NCBI GenBank assembly: GCA_910589415.1
Contig: CAJUUM010000031.1
Location: forward strand, 1,860,001-1,924,000
Direction of reading: 5' to 3'
DNA: 64,000 nucleotides
Origin: Malachius bipustulatus
Lineage: Eukaryota; Arthropoda; Insecta; Coleoptera; Melyridae
Below, one piece after another: positions 19,787-30,000 of the stretch (position 1 is its first letter; each line of letters opens with the position of its first letter). The position numbers and the translations under genes are program-made. The notes under the pieces are model-generated. The model worked only from the letters and a program-made list of their open reading frames with translations. It was not told where the DNA came from and ran no database searches.

Positions 19787-19858
19787 TACGCTCTTATGAT
19801 GGTTAAGACACTCGCCTACGGCTCGTATCTTAACCATCATACTCGCGTATTAATAGCC
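19787..19858. repeat. Long near-perfect palindrome
   Basis: GGCTATTAATACGC ... GATGGTTAAGA meets TCTTAACCATC ... GCGTATTAATAGCC around a short GC-rich centre. Weaker symmetry extends outward (TAGTGTATGG / ATATACTA), suggesting a small palindromic MITE. Confidence 0.75.
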
Positions 19859-20284
19859 TTCATTATAAGCTCGTTGCATAATATACTATTTTCGGGGTTT
19901 TAATGTTAATTTTCTAAGGATTTTTCTATTACGTTGTTTTTTACTAACAATCAAAATATTGTTAAAAATATAATTATTAGGGTTTATGATATTCTATACC
20001 TAGGTATTCATAGAGTTTTTATATTTATTTTGTGGTGATACGAGTGATTATACGACCAAACCAAAGAGTTTTAATGTTAATTTTATTTCATTTTTTTTTT
20101 GGTTTATTGTTATAATTATAAATTTACCTTCAAACTAAAACTTAGCTGTGTTGCATTGTTAATCATAAATGTCCAATATTATTTTAAATTTCATAAAATT
20201 AATGTGGATTTGTTTTTTCATGATTCCTTAAGTCAAATAAATCAATTGGGTTTCGTTTATTATTATTTTTATTTCGTAATAGGT

Positions 20285-20374
20285 AAATACTAGTTCTTCT
20301 TAGTAGGTAGTAGGTCTAAGAAGGTACCTAAATACTAGTTCTTCTTAGTAGGTAGTAGGTCTAAGAAGGTACCT
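20285..20374 (+). repeat. Tandem duplication, 45 bp x 2
   Basis: Two identical adjacent copies of a 45-bp unit beginning AAATACTAGTTCTTCTTAG and ending GGTACCT. Confidence 0.9.
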
Positions 20375-22512
20375 ACCAACCTACCTTCCTATGTAGAATG
20401 TAGTTCAATCGATAACGACAATCTTCGGCCACGGAACATAGCTTAAGTTAGCGTTCTGCCCGTTCTGTGCCGTATTCCGTGTCCGTGGCTGAGGTGAGCG
20501 GCTGATCTGCGCATTCAGCATTTGCGTCGTATTCGATTCCGATTCCGTATTCTAACATGATTACAATATTCGGATTCATCCGAATACTTTGATATTCGGA
20601 TTCACGGATACTTTAACACGTACATCTCCCATCACTATTCTGCTGTGCTGTTATCCATCACGTGCTATCATAATAGTAATAAATCGGTATCACCATGCCA
20701 TTCTGTGCAATTGCAAAACGTTCTAACCAATGGCGAAAAACGAAAAATTCCAGTATAAAATCCTTTCGTTTTCCAAAGGACAGCGAAATCCAGAAGAAGT
20801 GGATTGTGGATTGTAAAAGAGAGGATAATATCAATGTCAAACATGGTTAGTTTCCTATCAAATTGATTGAATTATGAATTAGTTAGGTATTGTATATTAT
20901 ATTGTAATCAATCATTTTCCCTTTTCTAGCCACAGTATGCTCCGAGCATTTCCATGCAACTTGTTTTGAAATCCCATTGAAATACCGGATTATGAATGAA
21001 GAGCCAAGTAAATTTTGTTGCGTATTGAAGGCCGATGCAGTGCCTACTTTAAACCTCCCAAACAAAATTGAAACAAAACAAAATGAAGACAGGGAGCTAC
21101 GTGGGCAAAAAAGGAAGCGGAAACAAGTAGTTATTAATTAATAGTTCTTTGAATTTTTTAATACAGTTCAATTTTGGTGCCTGAATCTAGGTTTAAGATT
21201 TTCAAACCTTGTTTATTTATATAGTAACACCTCAGAAATCTTGAAAAAGGGAGAAATACCTCCAAGAAGTGGTTAATTTGTGCTCCATTTGCAGGTTGTT
21301 GCTGAAATTCTTTCAAATGAACCTAGTACTAGTTCTGTCTCTGTGGATGCTGAAGTAGAAAGAGGAACTGAAATTGTTGTTACTGGCGAGTCACTACCCT
21401 CAGTAGAAAACAGACCCGATCCTGATACGAATAGTATTCAAATAGAAACGTAAGTTCTATATTATGCAATGCATGTACCGTAAGAACGTTTTTAAATTTA
21501 TTTTTGTTTGCAGTGTACATGAGAAGCAATCTCTTTTAGAGGAAAAAATAAAGTGTTTGGAAAGTCAAAATGCTTTACTTCTTTCAGAAAATGCAAATTT
21601 AAAACAAAATATTAACCATCTGACTAGCTGTCTAGAGAATTTTTTTACGCCAGGTCAAATTAAAAAACTAACTAATCCCAGGAAATTAGTTCACTGGTCA
21701 GTTTTAGATATTGCAGCTGCCATTTCGTTCCGCAATGCAAGTCCGAAGGGTTATAGATATATGAGAAGTCACAATTATCCACTAGCAGGTATATTTTAAT
21801 GAAATGAACTTAGCTTGATGTTTCAAAGTAGTAGGTAACTAAACTCGTATAATGTATTATAAATATTTCTTACAATGCGCCTATCTAAATGAGCCTAATT
21901 GCTTTGTTGGTTTTTAGCTGTATCGACTTTAAGGAGATGGACAAGTGACTTTGAAGTTGATCAAGGTCTCCTGAAGAATGTGATAATGCTGATGAAAAAC
22001 AAAGGTTCTTGTTTACCTGAATGTAAACGTTTGTGTGCAATCTCATTTGATGAAGTTTATATTTCAAACAAGATCGAGATTAACAAAAAAGAAGAACAAG
22101 TACTTGGCCCTCATAAGACCTGTCAAGTTGTAATGGATGGGGGATAGTTGGAAACTGGAAGCAGCCCATATATTACAAGTTTGACCAACCCATGACTGTA
22201 GAAATTATTGAAGAAATCATTACAGCCCTTTATAATGCTGGATTCACTGTGGTTTCTATGATTTCTGACATGGGTACTTCAAATACCAAAGTGTGGTCTC
22301 AGTTAAATATTGCACATGACAAAAATTGCTTTTTCGATCATCCTGTGGATAACCTTGAAGGTGTATGTGTTGGCTGATGCACCACATCTTCTGAAACTTG
22401 CGAGGAATCATTTATTTGACGATGGTTAGATAAATTAATTTTTTCTTACATTATTCTATTATATCATAATTATTATTATGTTTCCAGGTTTTTTGAGTAA
22501 GGGAAAACTTGT

Positions 22513-22522
22513 CAGCAAAGTG
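22513..22522 (+). repeat. Left 10-bp flanking duplication of the foldback element
   Basis: CAGCAAAGTG at 22513-22522, repeated at 25034-25043. Reading across a single copy continues the transposase frame (GTC AGC AAA GTG TAT TAT). Confidence 0.85.
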
Positions 22523-23238
22523 AGGTCCAGGAAGCTGGCCACACATATGAAGCACAAATGAACTATTAGGTGGAGTCCTTAGTGCTTCGTTAGTGCTTCA
22601 TACCGGGGGCCAGCCACACCTACGGTTCACGAGATATGGGGCCCCAAAGTGCAGGGCCGGAAGCTGGCAACAGCTTTTTTGTTATTGAAGCACAAATGAA
22701 GCTATTAGGTGAAGTCGTTAGTCCTTCGTTAGTGCTTCATTGTGCTTCATACCGGGGGCCAGCCACACCTACGGTTCACGAGATATGGGGTCCCAAAGTG
22801 CAGGGCCGGAAGCTAGCAACAGCTTTTTTTGTTATTGAAGCACAAATGAAGCTATTAGGTGGAGTCCTTAGTGCTTCATTGTGCTTCATACCGGGGGCCA
22901 GCCACACCTACGGTTCACGAGATATGGGGCCCCAAAGTGAAGGGCCGGAAGCTGGCAACAGCTTTTTTTTGTTATTGAAGCACAAATGAAGCTATTAGGT
23001 GGAGTCCTTAGTGCTTCGGTAGTGCTTCATTGTGCTTCATACCGGGAGCCAGCCACACCTACGATTCACGAGATATGGGGCCCCAAAGTGCAGGGCCGGA
23101 AGCTGGCAACAGCTTTTTTTGTTATTGAAGCACAAATGAAGCTATTAGGTGGAGTCCTTAGTGCTTCGTTAGTGCTTCATTGTGCTTCAAACCGGGGGCC
23201 AGCCACATCTACGATTAACGAGATATGGGACCCCAATT
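22523..23238 (+). repeat. Left arm: tandem repeat array
   Basis: Units begin near 22550, 22689, 22839, 22979 and 23130 with AAGCACAAATGAAGCTATTA. They pass through a variable GTGCTTCGTTAGTGCTTCAT microrepeat, ACCGGGGGCCAGCCACACC, GAGATATGGGGCCCCAAAGT and GGCCGGAAGCTGGCAACAGC. Unit length alternates between about 140 and 150 bp by gain or loss of one TGTGCTTCAT-type copy. Confidence 0.9.
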
Positions 23239-24254
23239 TTTTTTTTTAATTTTATAAGTAAGAAAACTATTTTGAAATGTCTCTACTATTACATTATATA
23301 AATCAGTTTCTGTGTATTGAGGTGGATTCGATTTGAGAGTGTTTATTATTAAATTTAGCTTATTCTGTAATTCCTTAGAGTTAATTTTTTTATTGTTATT
23401 TTTTCATATTGATTTGTTTGATATTTTGAAAGTTTCAAATAAATATCTGCAATTTGAATATTATGATCACTCATATCACTAATTATTATAGATAAAGTTA
23501 CCTTTTCCTGAATATTTATCAATATATGATCAAGTAAACTTTTTTGATTATTACATCTTCGTGTTGGGTATTTTATCATTGCAAGTTTAAAACATATTTG
23601 ATATGTAGATATCCTTAATTGATTTACTTTGATTGTTTTCAACTAATAAATTCACATTCATGTCACCAATTACTGAGCATTTGCAATACTGATTTAAACT
23701 ATAAATTTTTTCGTCAAGAAAATCAATAAAATTGTTTATTCTACATCCTCAAAGACGATAAATACTTAAAATGATAATTTTTGGATTGGTAATTTGTATT
23801 GTTATGCAGGAGATAGTTTCTGATTCATAAATTTCAATAATAGTAAATTTCAAAAAATCCTTAAAAAATATACCTAGGCCACCACCTTGACGATTCCTAC
23901 ATGCATAAATCGATTTATATCCATTGAAATTAATAAAATAATGAACATTTTTTGATACCCAAGTTTCAGTTAAAATTGCTATGTCAATATCAATTTTTTT
24001 ATAAAATTATTATTTCCATTTCTTCTTGTTTCTTATAAGTTAATTTTGAAATTGAGTAACTTTAACGTCCTTTGAATGATTATTTTCCTTACTATAATCA
24101 TTATTACTGTTTATGTCATTGAAAACAATAACACTTTATTTTATTGATAATTAGGTTGCCTATTTTTTTCCAGACTACAATAGTTTCTTTATTCATTCAT
24201 GCTACGAGTATATATTTTTATATGGGAAATTTTTTTATCTATTCCCATTTTATT
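23239..24254 (-). mobile_element. LINE endonuclease fragment between the foldback arms
   Basis: The minus strand reads YPTRRCNNQKSLLDHI, SDMSDHNIQIADI (the SDH motif at the end of AP-endonuclease domains) in 23355-23642. Further broken endonuclease pieces lie up to about 24170. The sequence is AT-rich and LINE-like, in contrast to the GC-richer arms. Confidence 0.75.
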
Positions 24255-25033
24255 CTGTTCCGGCCCTGCACTTTCAGGCCCCATATCTCGTGAACCGTAG
24301 GTGTGGCTGGCCCCCGGTATGAAGCACAATGAAGCACTAACGAAGCACTAAGGACTCCACCTAACAGCTTCATTTGTGCTTCAATAACAAAAAAAGCTGT
24401 AGCCAGCTTCCGGCTAAGCACTTTGGGGCCCCATATCTTGTGAACCGTAGGTGTGGGTGGTCCCCGGTTTGAAGCACAATGAAGCACTAACGAAGCACTA
24501 AGTATTCCACCTAATAGCTTTATTTGTGCTTCAATAACAAAAAGTTGTTATTGCCTGTTTGTGTTATTGCCTGTTGTTATTGTCTGTTGCCAGCTTCCGG
24601 CCCTGCACTTTGGGGCCCCATATCTCGTAAATCGTAGGTGTGGCTGGCCCCCGGTATGAAGCACTAGCGAAGCACTAACGACTTCACCTGATAGCTTCAT
24701 TTGTGCTTCAATAACAAACAAAGCTGTTGCCAGCTTCCGGCCTTTCACTTTGGGGCCCCATATCTCGTGAACCGTAGGTGTGGCTGGCCCCCGGTATGAA
24801 GCACAATGAAGCACTAACGAAGCACTAGCGACTTCACCTAGTAGTTTCATTTGTGCTTCAATAACAAAAAAGCTGTTGCCAGCTTCCGGCTCGGCACTTT
24901 GGGGCCCCATATCTCGTGAACCGTAGGTGTGGCTGGCCCCCGGTATGAAGCACAATGAAGCACTAACGAAGCACTAAGGACTCCACCTAATAGGTTCATT
25001 TGTGCTTCATATGTGTGGCCAACTTCACGGAAC
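24255..25033 (-). repeat. Right arm: inverted tandem repeat array
   Basis: The same unit as the left arm in reverse orientation, five copies. One copy carries a short TTATTGCCTGTTTGTG-type expansion near 24545-24590. It reaches TATGTGTGGCCAACTTC at the end, the complement of the left terminus. Confidence 0.9.
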
Positions 25034-25043
25034 CAGCAAAGTG
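25034..25043 (+). repeat. Right 10-bp flanking duplication of the foldback element
   Basis: CAGCAAAGTG, identical to 22513-22522. Transposase coding resumes in it. Confidence 0.85.
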
Positions 25044-26009
25044 TATTATGAAAAACTGCTCGATATATCAACAACCGAGTTAACACTTGCTCACAAACTA
25101 AGCTGGTATCATTTGGACTTAAAAGATTCTGAAAGACAACATGTTAGACCAGCTACTCAATTTTTTTCTAATACAGTAGCGAAAGCAATCCAGTATTGTG
25201 GGGAGAAAGAATTTTATGTCAATAGTGGTTGGAAAGAAGCCTCCAACATAACACAATTATTGAACGACTGGTTTGACCTATTGAATTCTCGCTGTAAACT
25301 CATCCAAAACTGCCCAAGTAAAAATTTATAACAAAATTTCATTATGCATTTCATTTTACATTGGTTTTCTTTCGGGTAAACATGCCTGTGGAGTCGACTT
25401 GGGCAATCAAAGGAACCTTTTGAAGGAAGTTTCTTCGGCAATTAAAGCAATGAGAGTGGGGAAACACAAAGCTTTAATTCCATTCCAGAGGGAATTTTTC
25501 TTACGAATAGATCTTTGGAAGAACTTTTGATTATCTCCGTGCAAAATATAAAATAGAGTATATTTTAACATTTCGTGTTAAGCAAGACGTGTTGGAAAAC
25601 TTCTTTTCCTACATCAGGGGCATGGGGGGTTCAAATGACCATCCTTCATCTTTAGACTTCAAATATCGTTTGAAATGGTTCATTTTGGGTAAGAATTCAT
25701 CATGGGTATTCACGGATCAACAGAATACCATTACCTGTATGGATCCTGGTTTCTTAAATGTTGAAGATTGTTTGAGCTTTAGTTGCAAGCTGATGGTAAG
25801 CAATTTTTATTTATTCACGAAAAATATTTCTGTTCTATGAATTTTTAAAGCAAAATATTTTATGCTGCTGTCTGATGCCGGTGGAGTGAAGATAATTCAT
25901 ATTGGGGAAAATAATAATTGGAGCCCTTATTCTTCACATTACATGTATTTTCATCACAGGGTACTATCACATTATGTGGTATCACATTCGTTAAAGCTAA
26001 TAAAATTTC

Positions 26010-26050
26010 GACATGTTTCGACCTCTCAAGGTCATCTTCAGGATTCTACA
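26010..26050 (-). ncRNA. Hammerhead ribozyme-like motif (PLE 5' region, antisense)
   Basis: On the minus strand: CTGAAGA (26041-26035, fits CUGANGA), stem II GACC/GGTC (26033-26030 with 26023-26020), GAAA (26019-26016), then CATGTC giving a minimal stem III and a GUC cleavage triplet. Stem I is weak. Hammerheads in PLE terminal regions are established; antisense orientation at the 5' end fits an inverted terminal copy. Confidence 0.65.
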
Positions 26051-26340
26051 AAACGATTCAAAAACTTGAGCAACTACATCACACTCTATTACAGTGAAAA
26101 CGAAGAAAAACCTTATTTAAACTTACAATATTGCATCTAAAAATCTAAAAAATTCCAAACAATCCGCCTCTCCCTCATCGCTAGCTGTTCGCCTCCAGCC
26201 TGAATTTTTCCTTCAATTATGCGATCGGGTAGTATATTGTCGATATTATGAGTTAATTTTACAGTGCCTTACATTTTGTTTCTTCGAGATTTAAACTTGA
26301 TGGTTTTATTTTAATATTTTAAAATACGTTCTGACGTTAG

Positions 26341-26507
26341 TTGACGAACAGGAGGCAATAGCAATTAGAAGTACAGTGTCGAGGGAGTTGCGCCGTGGAA
26401 CGAGTGAACATACAGATGTACAGACTCATAGAGTCATAAAAGAGATTAAGAAAAAAATTGCTGAGAATAACCTCACAGTTACAAAAGCAGATAAAGGTAA
26501 TACTTTG
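26341..26507 (+). pseudogene. PLE protein, segment before the BEL/Pao insertion
   Basis: The open reading contains IAIRSTVSRELRR and ends VTKADKGNTL, the ADKG(N) motif that opens the RT domain of PLEs. It joins 33114 onward (VIMKTQDY). Cut by the 6.6-kb insertion. Confidence 0.75.
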
Positions 26508-26995
26508 TGTTTGTGAATGAGCCTAGACGAATCTAGGTTCTCGAAAAAATTGAAGTATACCTACGAATAGGTATTAATAAGTGGACTGTATGAATCGAAA
26601 TTTTAAACGATATGAATCGCCTGACAACTGAACCACTTACCTTTTGGCGAAGCTGGGGGTGGATTCGGTTCTAGGCCTAGAAATGGAGCTTGTAGAAGTG
26701 GCAGAGCACGAACGAGACGACAAATTTGGCACCAGCGTACCGCGGCGTATTTTCAGCTAACTTCAAAACCAACGAACCTCTTTTCGAGGCGGCGACACGA
26801 CGACTCTTCTTCCTCTCGACGCAGAAGCAAGTGGGGAAGCCAGGCGATTATTCTTTTCGCGTAAAATAAAATAAATATCCCGAGCAACTTAATTAAATTA
26901 ATGGAAATGGCAAATTCTAATTATTTCCCTACCCAAAACAAAACAAAAGTATTATTTACAAAAATATAAAAAGCATTTTAGTTGTGGCTTTAACA
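26508..26995 (-). repeat. BEL/Pao LTR (3' LTR on the minus strand)
   Basis: 488 bp. It differs from 32625-33108 at one A/G (AAAATAAAATAAA versus AAAATGAAATAAA) and by AAAAAGCATTTTAG versus AAAAAAAAAG near its inner end. TG...CA termini. Confidence 0.93.
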
Positions 26996-27024
26996 TTTAC
27001 CGCCCACCTAAAATGCGATGCATT

Positions 27025-30000
27025 TTACTGAGGATTGACGCCCGGTAAGGGGCACAATTTCACTAATGGTCGTTGAATTTGTCCATTAGAAGTACGGACA
27101 GTTGCAACTCTAGCTACACCGTCCTTACCCGGGTGAAGTTGAACGATTCGACCAAGGCTCCACTTCATGGGAGGTAGCTGTTCATGCTTCAAAAGAACCA
27201 GGGTCCCTACTACTGTATCCTGAGAAGAATTGGTCCATTTATTTCTTTGTTGTAGAGTGTGGAGATACTCCCTATGCCAACGTTGCCAAACGTCTTGCTG
27301 AAGTCGCTGGATAAGTTGCCAGCGCGATAAGTGATTCAACGACAAGTGAGTAAGATCGGGGTTTGGGACGCAGGTTAAGGGTTCCAAAGTTAAAAAATGT
27401 CCGGGGGTGAGCACTGATAAATCGTGGGGGTCCGAACTCATCGGGCAAAGAGGACGTGAGTTTAGCACCGCTTCGATCTGCACCAGGACGGTGTAAAACT
27501 CCTCGAATGTTAAAACCTGTTCACCAATGACTCTCAACAAATGAGTCTTTACTGACTTTATTCCAGCTTCCCAGAGCCCTCCGAAATGAGGGGCTGAGGG
27601 AGGATTAAGGCTCCACGATATTTTTTCTGAATCAACAGCTTGTTGCAGAAGTTTTTCGATTTCCCTTTTCGCCCCTACGAAATTAGTTCCTTGATCAGAA
27701 AAGATCTGCGTGCAACGCCCTCGACGGGAAACAAATCGTCTTAGGGCAGCGAGGAAACAATCGGTTGTCAAATCTGAAGCCAATTCCAGATGTAGAGCTT
27801 TCGTTACGAAACAAACGAATAAAGAAAGATATGCTTTCTGGGTCTTGGCTGATCTATTTTTTCCCAACCTGAGATGGAATGGACCGCCATAGTCCACTCC
27901 CACAATTTGAAAAGGTTTAATTTGATTAATCCTAAACGTGGGTAGATCTCCCATTGGTGGCTGAAATGCAATAGGCCTAGTCCGGAAGCACTTCAGGCAC
28001 TTACTAAGAACATGATGAATAGCCCGACGGGGCGATAAAATCCAGAAATTCTGTGCTATCAGAAACTGGACGCTTTGAAGTCCTGGGTGCAAATTTTCCC
28101 GATGCACCTCCTCAATTATTAGATAAGTTAGGCGATGTTTCTGGGACAATATAGCAGGGTGTTTCTGATCATAAGAAAGACCAGAATGAGCCAGTCTACC
28201 GCCCACCCTGAGGACTCCGTCTTCCGCAACAAAGGGATGTAACTTCCGAAACGACTTGGGAATAGATCGACTATTTGTGATATTTTGTAGAATATCAGGG
28301 AACGCGACATATTGAACACGCTTGACTAAAACAAGAAGTGCGTGATATAATTCTAACTCGGTAAAAGGACCTCTGACTGCACGGGCTCGAGACCGCGGAA
28401 CGAAACGACGTACGTACGCGATGATACGTTTGATTTTTGCCAGAGATGAATATCTATCTAAAAGAAAGTCGATGTAGTCTAACGAGACAAATGTAGATAA
28501 AACAATTTTCTTCTCTTCCTCGAATAGTTGAGAAGAATCCGAAGGGTCGGTTTTTTCAATTGGCCAATGATTCGGCGGCAACTGAAGAAAATTCGGTCCA
28601 TTCCACCACATGGAATGATGAACTAATTCCGAAGCGGACAATCCCCGTGACGCACAGTCGGCGGGATTGTCATTTGAACGAACGTGGTGCCACATATGCG
28701 GAGGAATAAGATCTTGAATAAGGCTCACCCTGTTGCTGACGAAGGTTTTCCAGCGATGAGGGGACGACTTGATCCAAGAGAGGGCTACAGATGAATCGGA
28801 ACAAGCGAAAATATTCGAAATTAACACTGTGTCCGCGAATGTCTTCATTACGAATGACACCAGTTTTGCAACAAGAACTGCCGCGCATAACTCTAGCCTA
28901 GGCAGGGAAACACGTTTTAAGGGTGCTACCTTAGACTTCGAAAATATAAGACATACTTTTGGACCTCTATCGGGAAATTCAAAACGAAAATAAACAACGC
29001 CTGCGTAGCCTCGTTCGGAACTATCCCCAAAGGCGTGCAATTGACATGACGATTGATGGGAATACATTATTGGCCTAGGAATTTCTATTTCGGAAAGCAG
29101 AGGAAGCTCACGTACATAGCGAGTCCATCGCTGACGTACGTCTTCAGGGGGCTCGCTGTCCCAGTCAAGTCCCAAAGTCCAGAGATGCTGCACCAAGAAT
29201 TTTGCGTAAAATGTGAGTGGTGATAGAAATCCCAAAGGATCGAACGTCCGGGCCAAATCCGACAAGATGTTTCTCTTGGTACATGGTCTTGACATCGACT
29301 CGATATTATAGGTGAAAGCGTCCCTTTCGGGTAGCCACTTTAGACCGAGCACCTTCACGACAGAAGATCCCTTGTCATCAAATGGGAGGGAAGAAGTGTG
29401 ACGTAAGGATTCTGGAATACTTTCGAGAAACTCAGAACTATTGCTGGCCCATTTCCTCAGCTCAAACTTTCCCTTCGCAAGTAAACTAACAAGCTGCTTT
29501 TTGATAAGCAAAGCTTCTTCAATAGACGAACATCCTGTTATGACGTCATCGACATAGACATCCGTGTTAATAACCTTTGAAGCAAGTGGCAAAGGACTTC
29601 CCTCATCTTTAGCCAACTGCATAAGGGTTCGGATAGCCAGAAAAGGTGAAGAGGTGACACCAAAAGCGACGGTGGTTAAACGAAATTCTTGTATGGGGTC
29701 GTCACTGTTGGGTCTCCAGAAGATGCGCTGATAATCACAGTGATCTGGGCGAATTTTAATTTGCAAATACATCTGTTTAATATCAGCTGTAAATACAATC
29801 GAATGCAATCTAAACTTCAATAACAACGTGACGATATCGTTTTGAAGTTTTGGTCCTACTAAAAGTTTGTCATTTAAGGAATCTCCATTAGTTGTTCGGA
29901 AGGATGCATTAAAAACTACTCGAAAAGGCGTGGTGCTACTATTTTTATTCCGAACAACGTGATGGGGAATGTAGTAGACTTGAAGGGGACTCCCCGGGGG

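Larger units (their letters stand above)
18930..20690. other. Non-coding interval with several hairpins
   Basis: No credible gene. It holds two clear inverted repeats (19055-19108 and about 19787-19858), a perfect 45-bp tandem duplication (20285-20374) and an imperfect GCCACGGA...TCCGTGGC inverted pair (about 20432-20487), which may belong to the 5' end of the P-like transposon. Confidence 0.6.
22523..25033. mobile_element. Foldback-type element with inverted tandem-repeat arms
   Basis: 2511 bp. Ends AGGTCCAGGAAGCTGGCCAC and, inverted, GTTCCGTGAAGTTGGCCAC. Each arm is a tandem array of about five units of roughly 140-150 bp, direct in the left arm (22523-23238) and inverted in the right arm (24255-25033). 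The centre holds a LINE endonuclease fragment. No transposase is encoded, so it is non-autonomous. A 10-bp flanking duplication is near the 9-10 bp known for FB/Mutator-like elements; that class is an inference. Confidence 0.85.
20695..25796 (+). pseudogene. P-element/THAP9-like transposase, multi-exon, broken
   Basis: Apparent exons: 20695-20845, 20930-21126, 21295-21449, 21514-21788, 21918-22424, 22487-22522 continued at 25044-25319, then degenerate pieces to 25796. The N-terminus is a THAP finger (MPFCAIAKRS..., SFRFPKD, KKWIVDCKRED, VCSEHF); the second Cys of C..C appears replaced. A leucine-zipper coil follows (LLEEKIKCLESQNALLLSEN), then the RNase-H-like catalytic core (CAISFDEVYIS, VSMISDMGTSN, LADAPHLLKLARNHLF) and the C-terminal DVLENFFSYIRGMGG...HP. 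In active P enzymes these acidic residues cut and join DNA with GTP as cofactor. Breaks: a frameshift at the G5 run near 22140, a second near 22360, the foldback element at 22523-25033, and an eroded 3' part. Confidence 0.85.

Noticed and set aside
22636..23249. Open frames through the foldback repeats
   Set aside because: They only translate the tandem DNA repeat (repeated GPQSAGPEAGNSFF-like blocks); the same occurs on the other strand of the right arm.
22523..25033. CRISPR-like array
   Set aside because: Regular repeats are present, but units are 140-150 bp without unique spacers, in inverted arms, in a eukaryotic genome.
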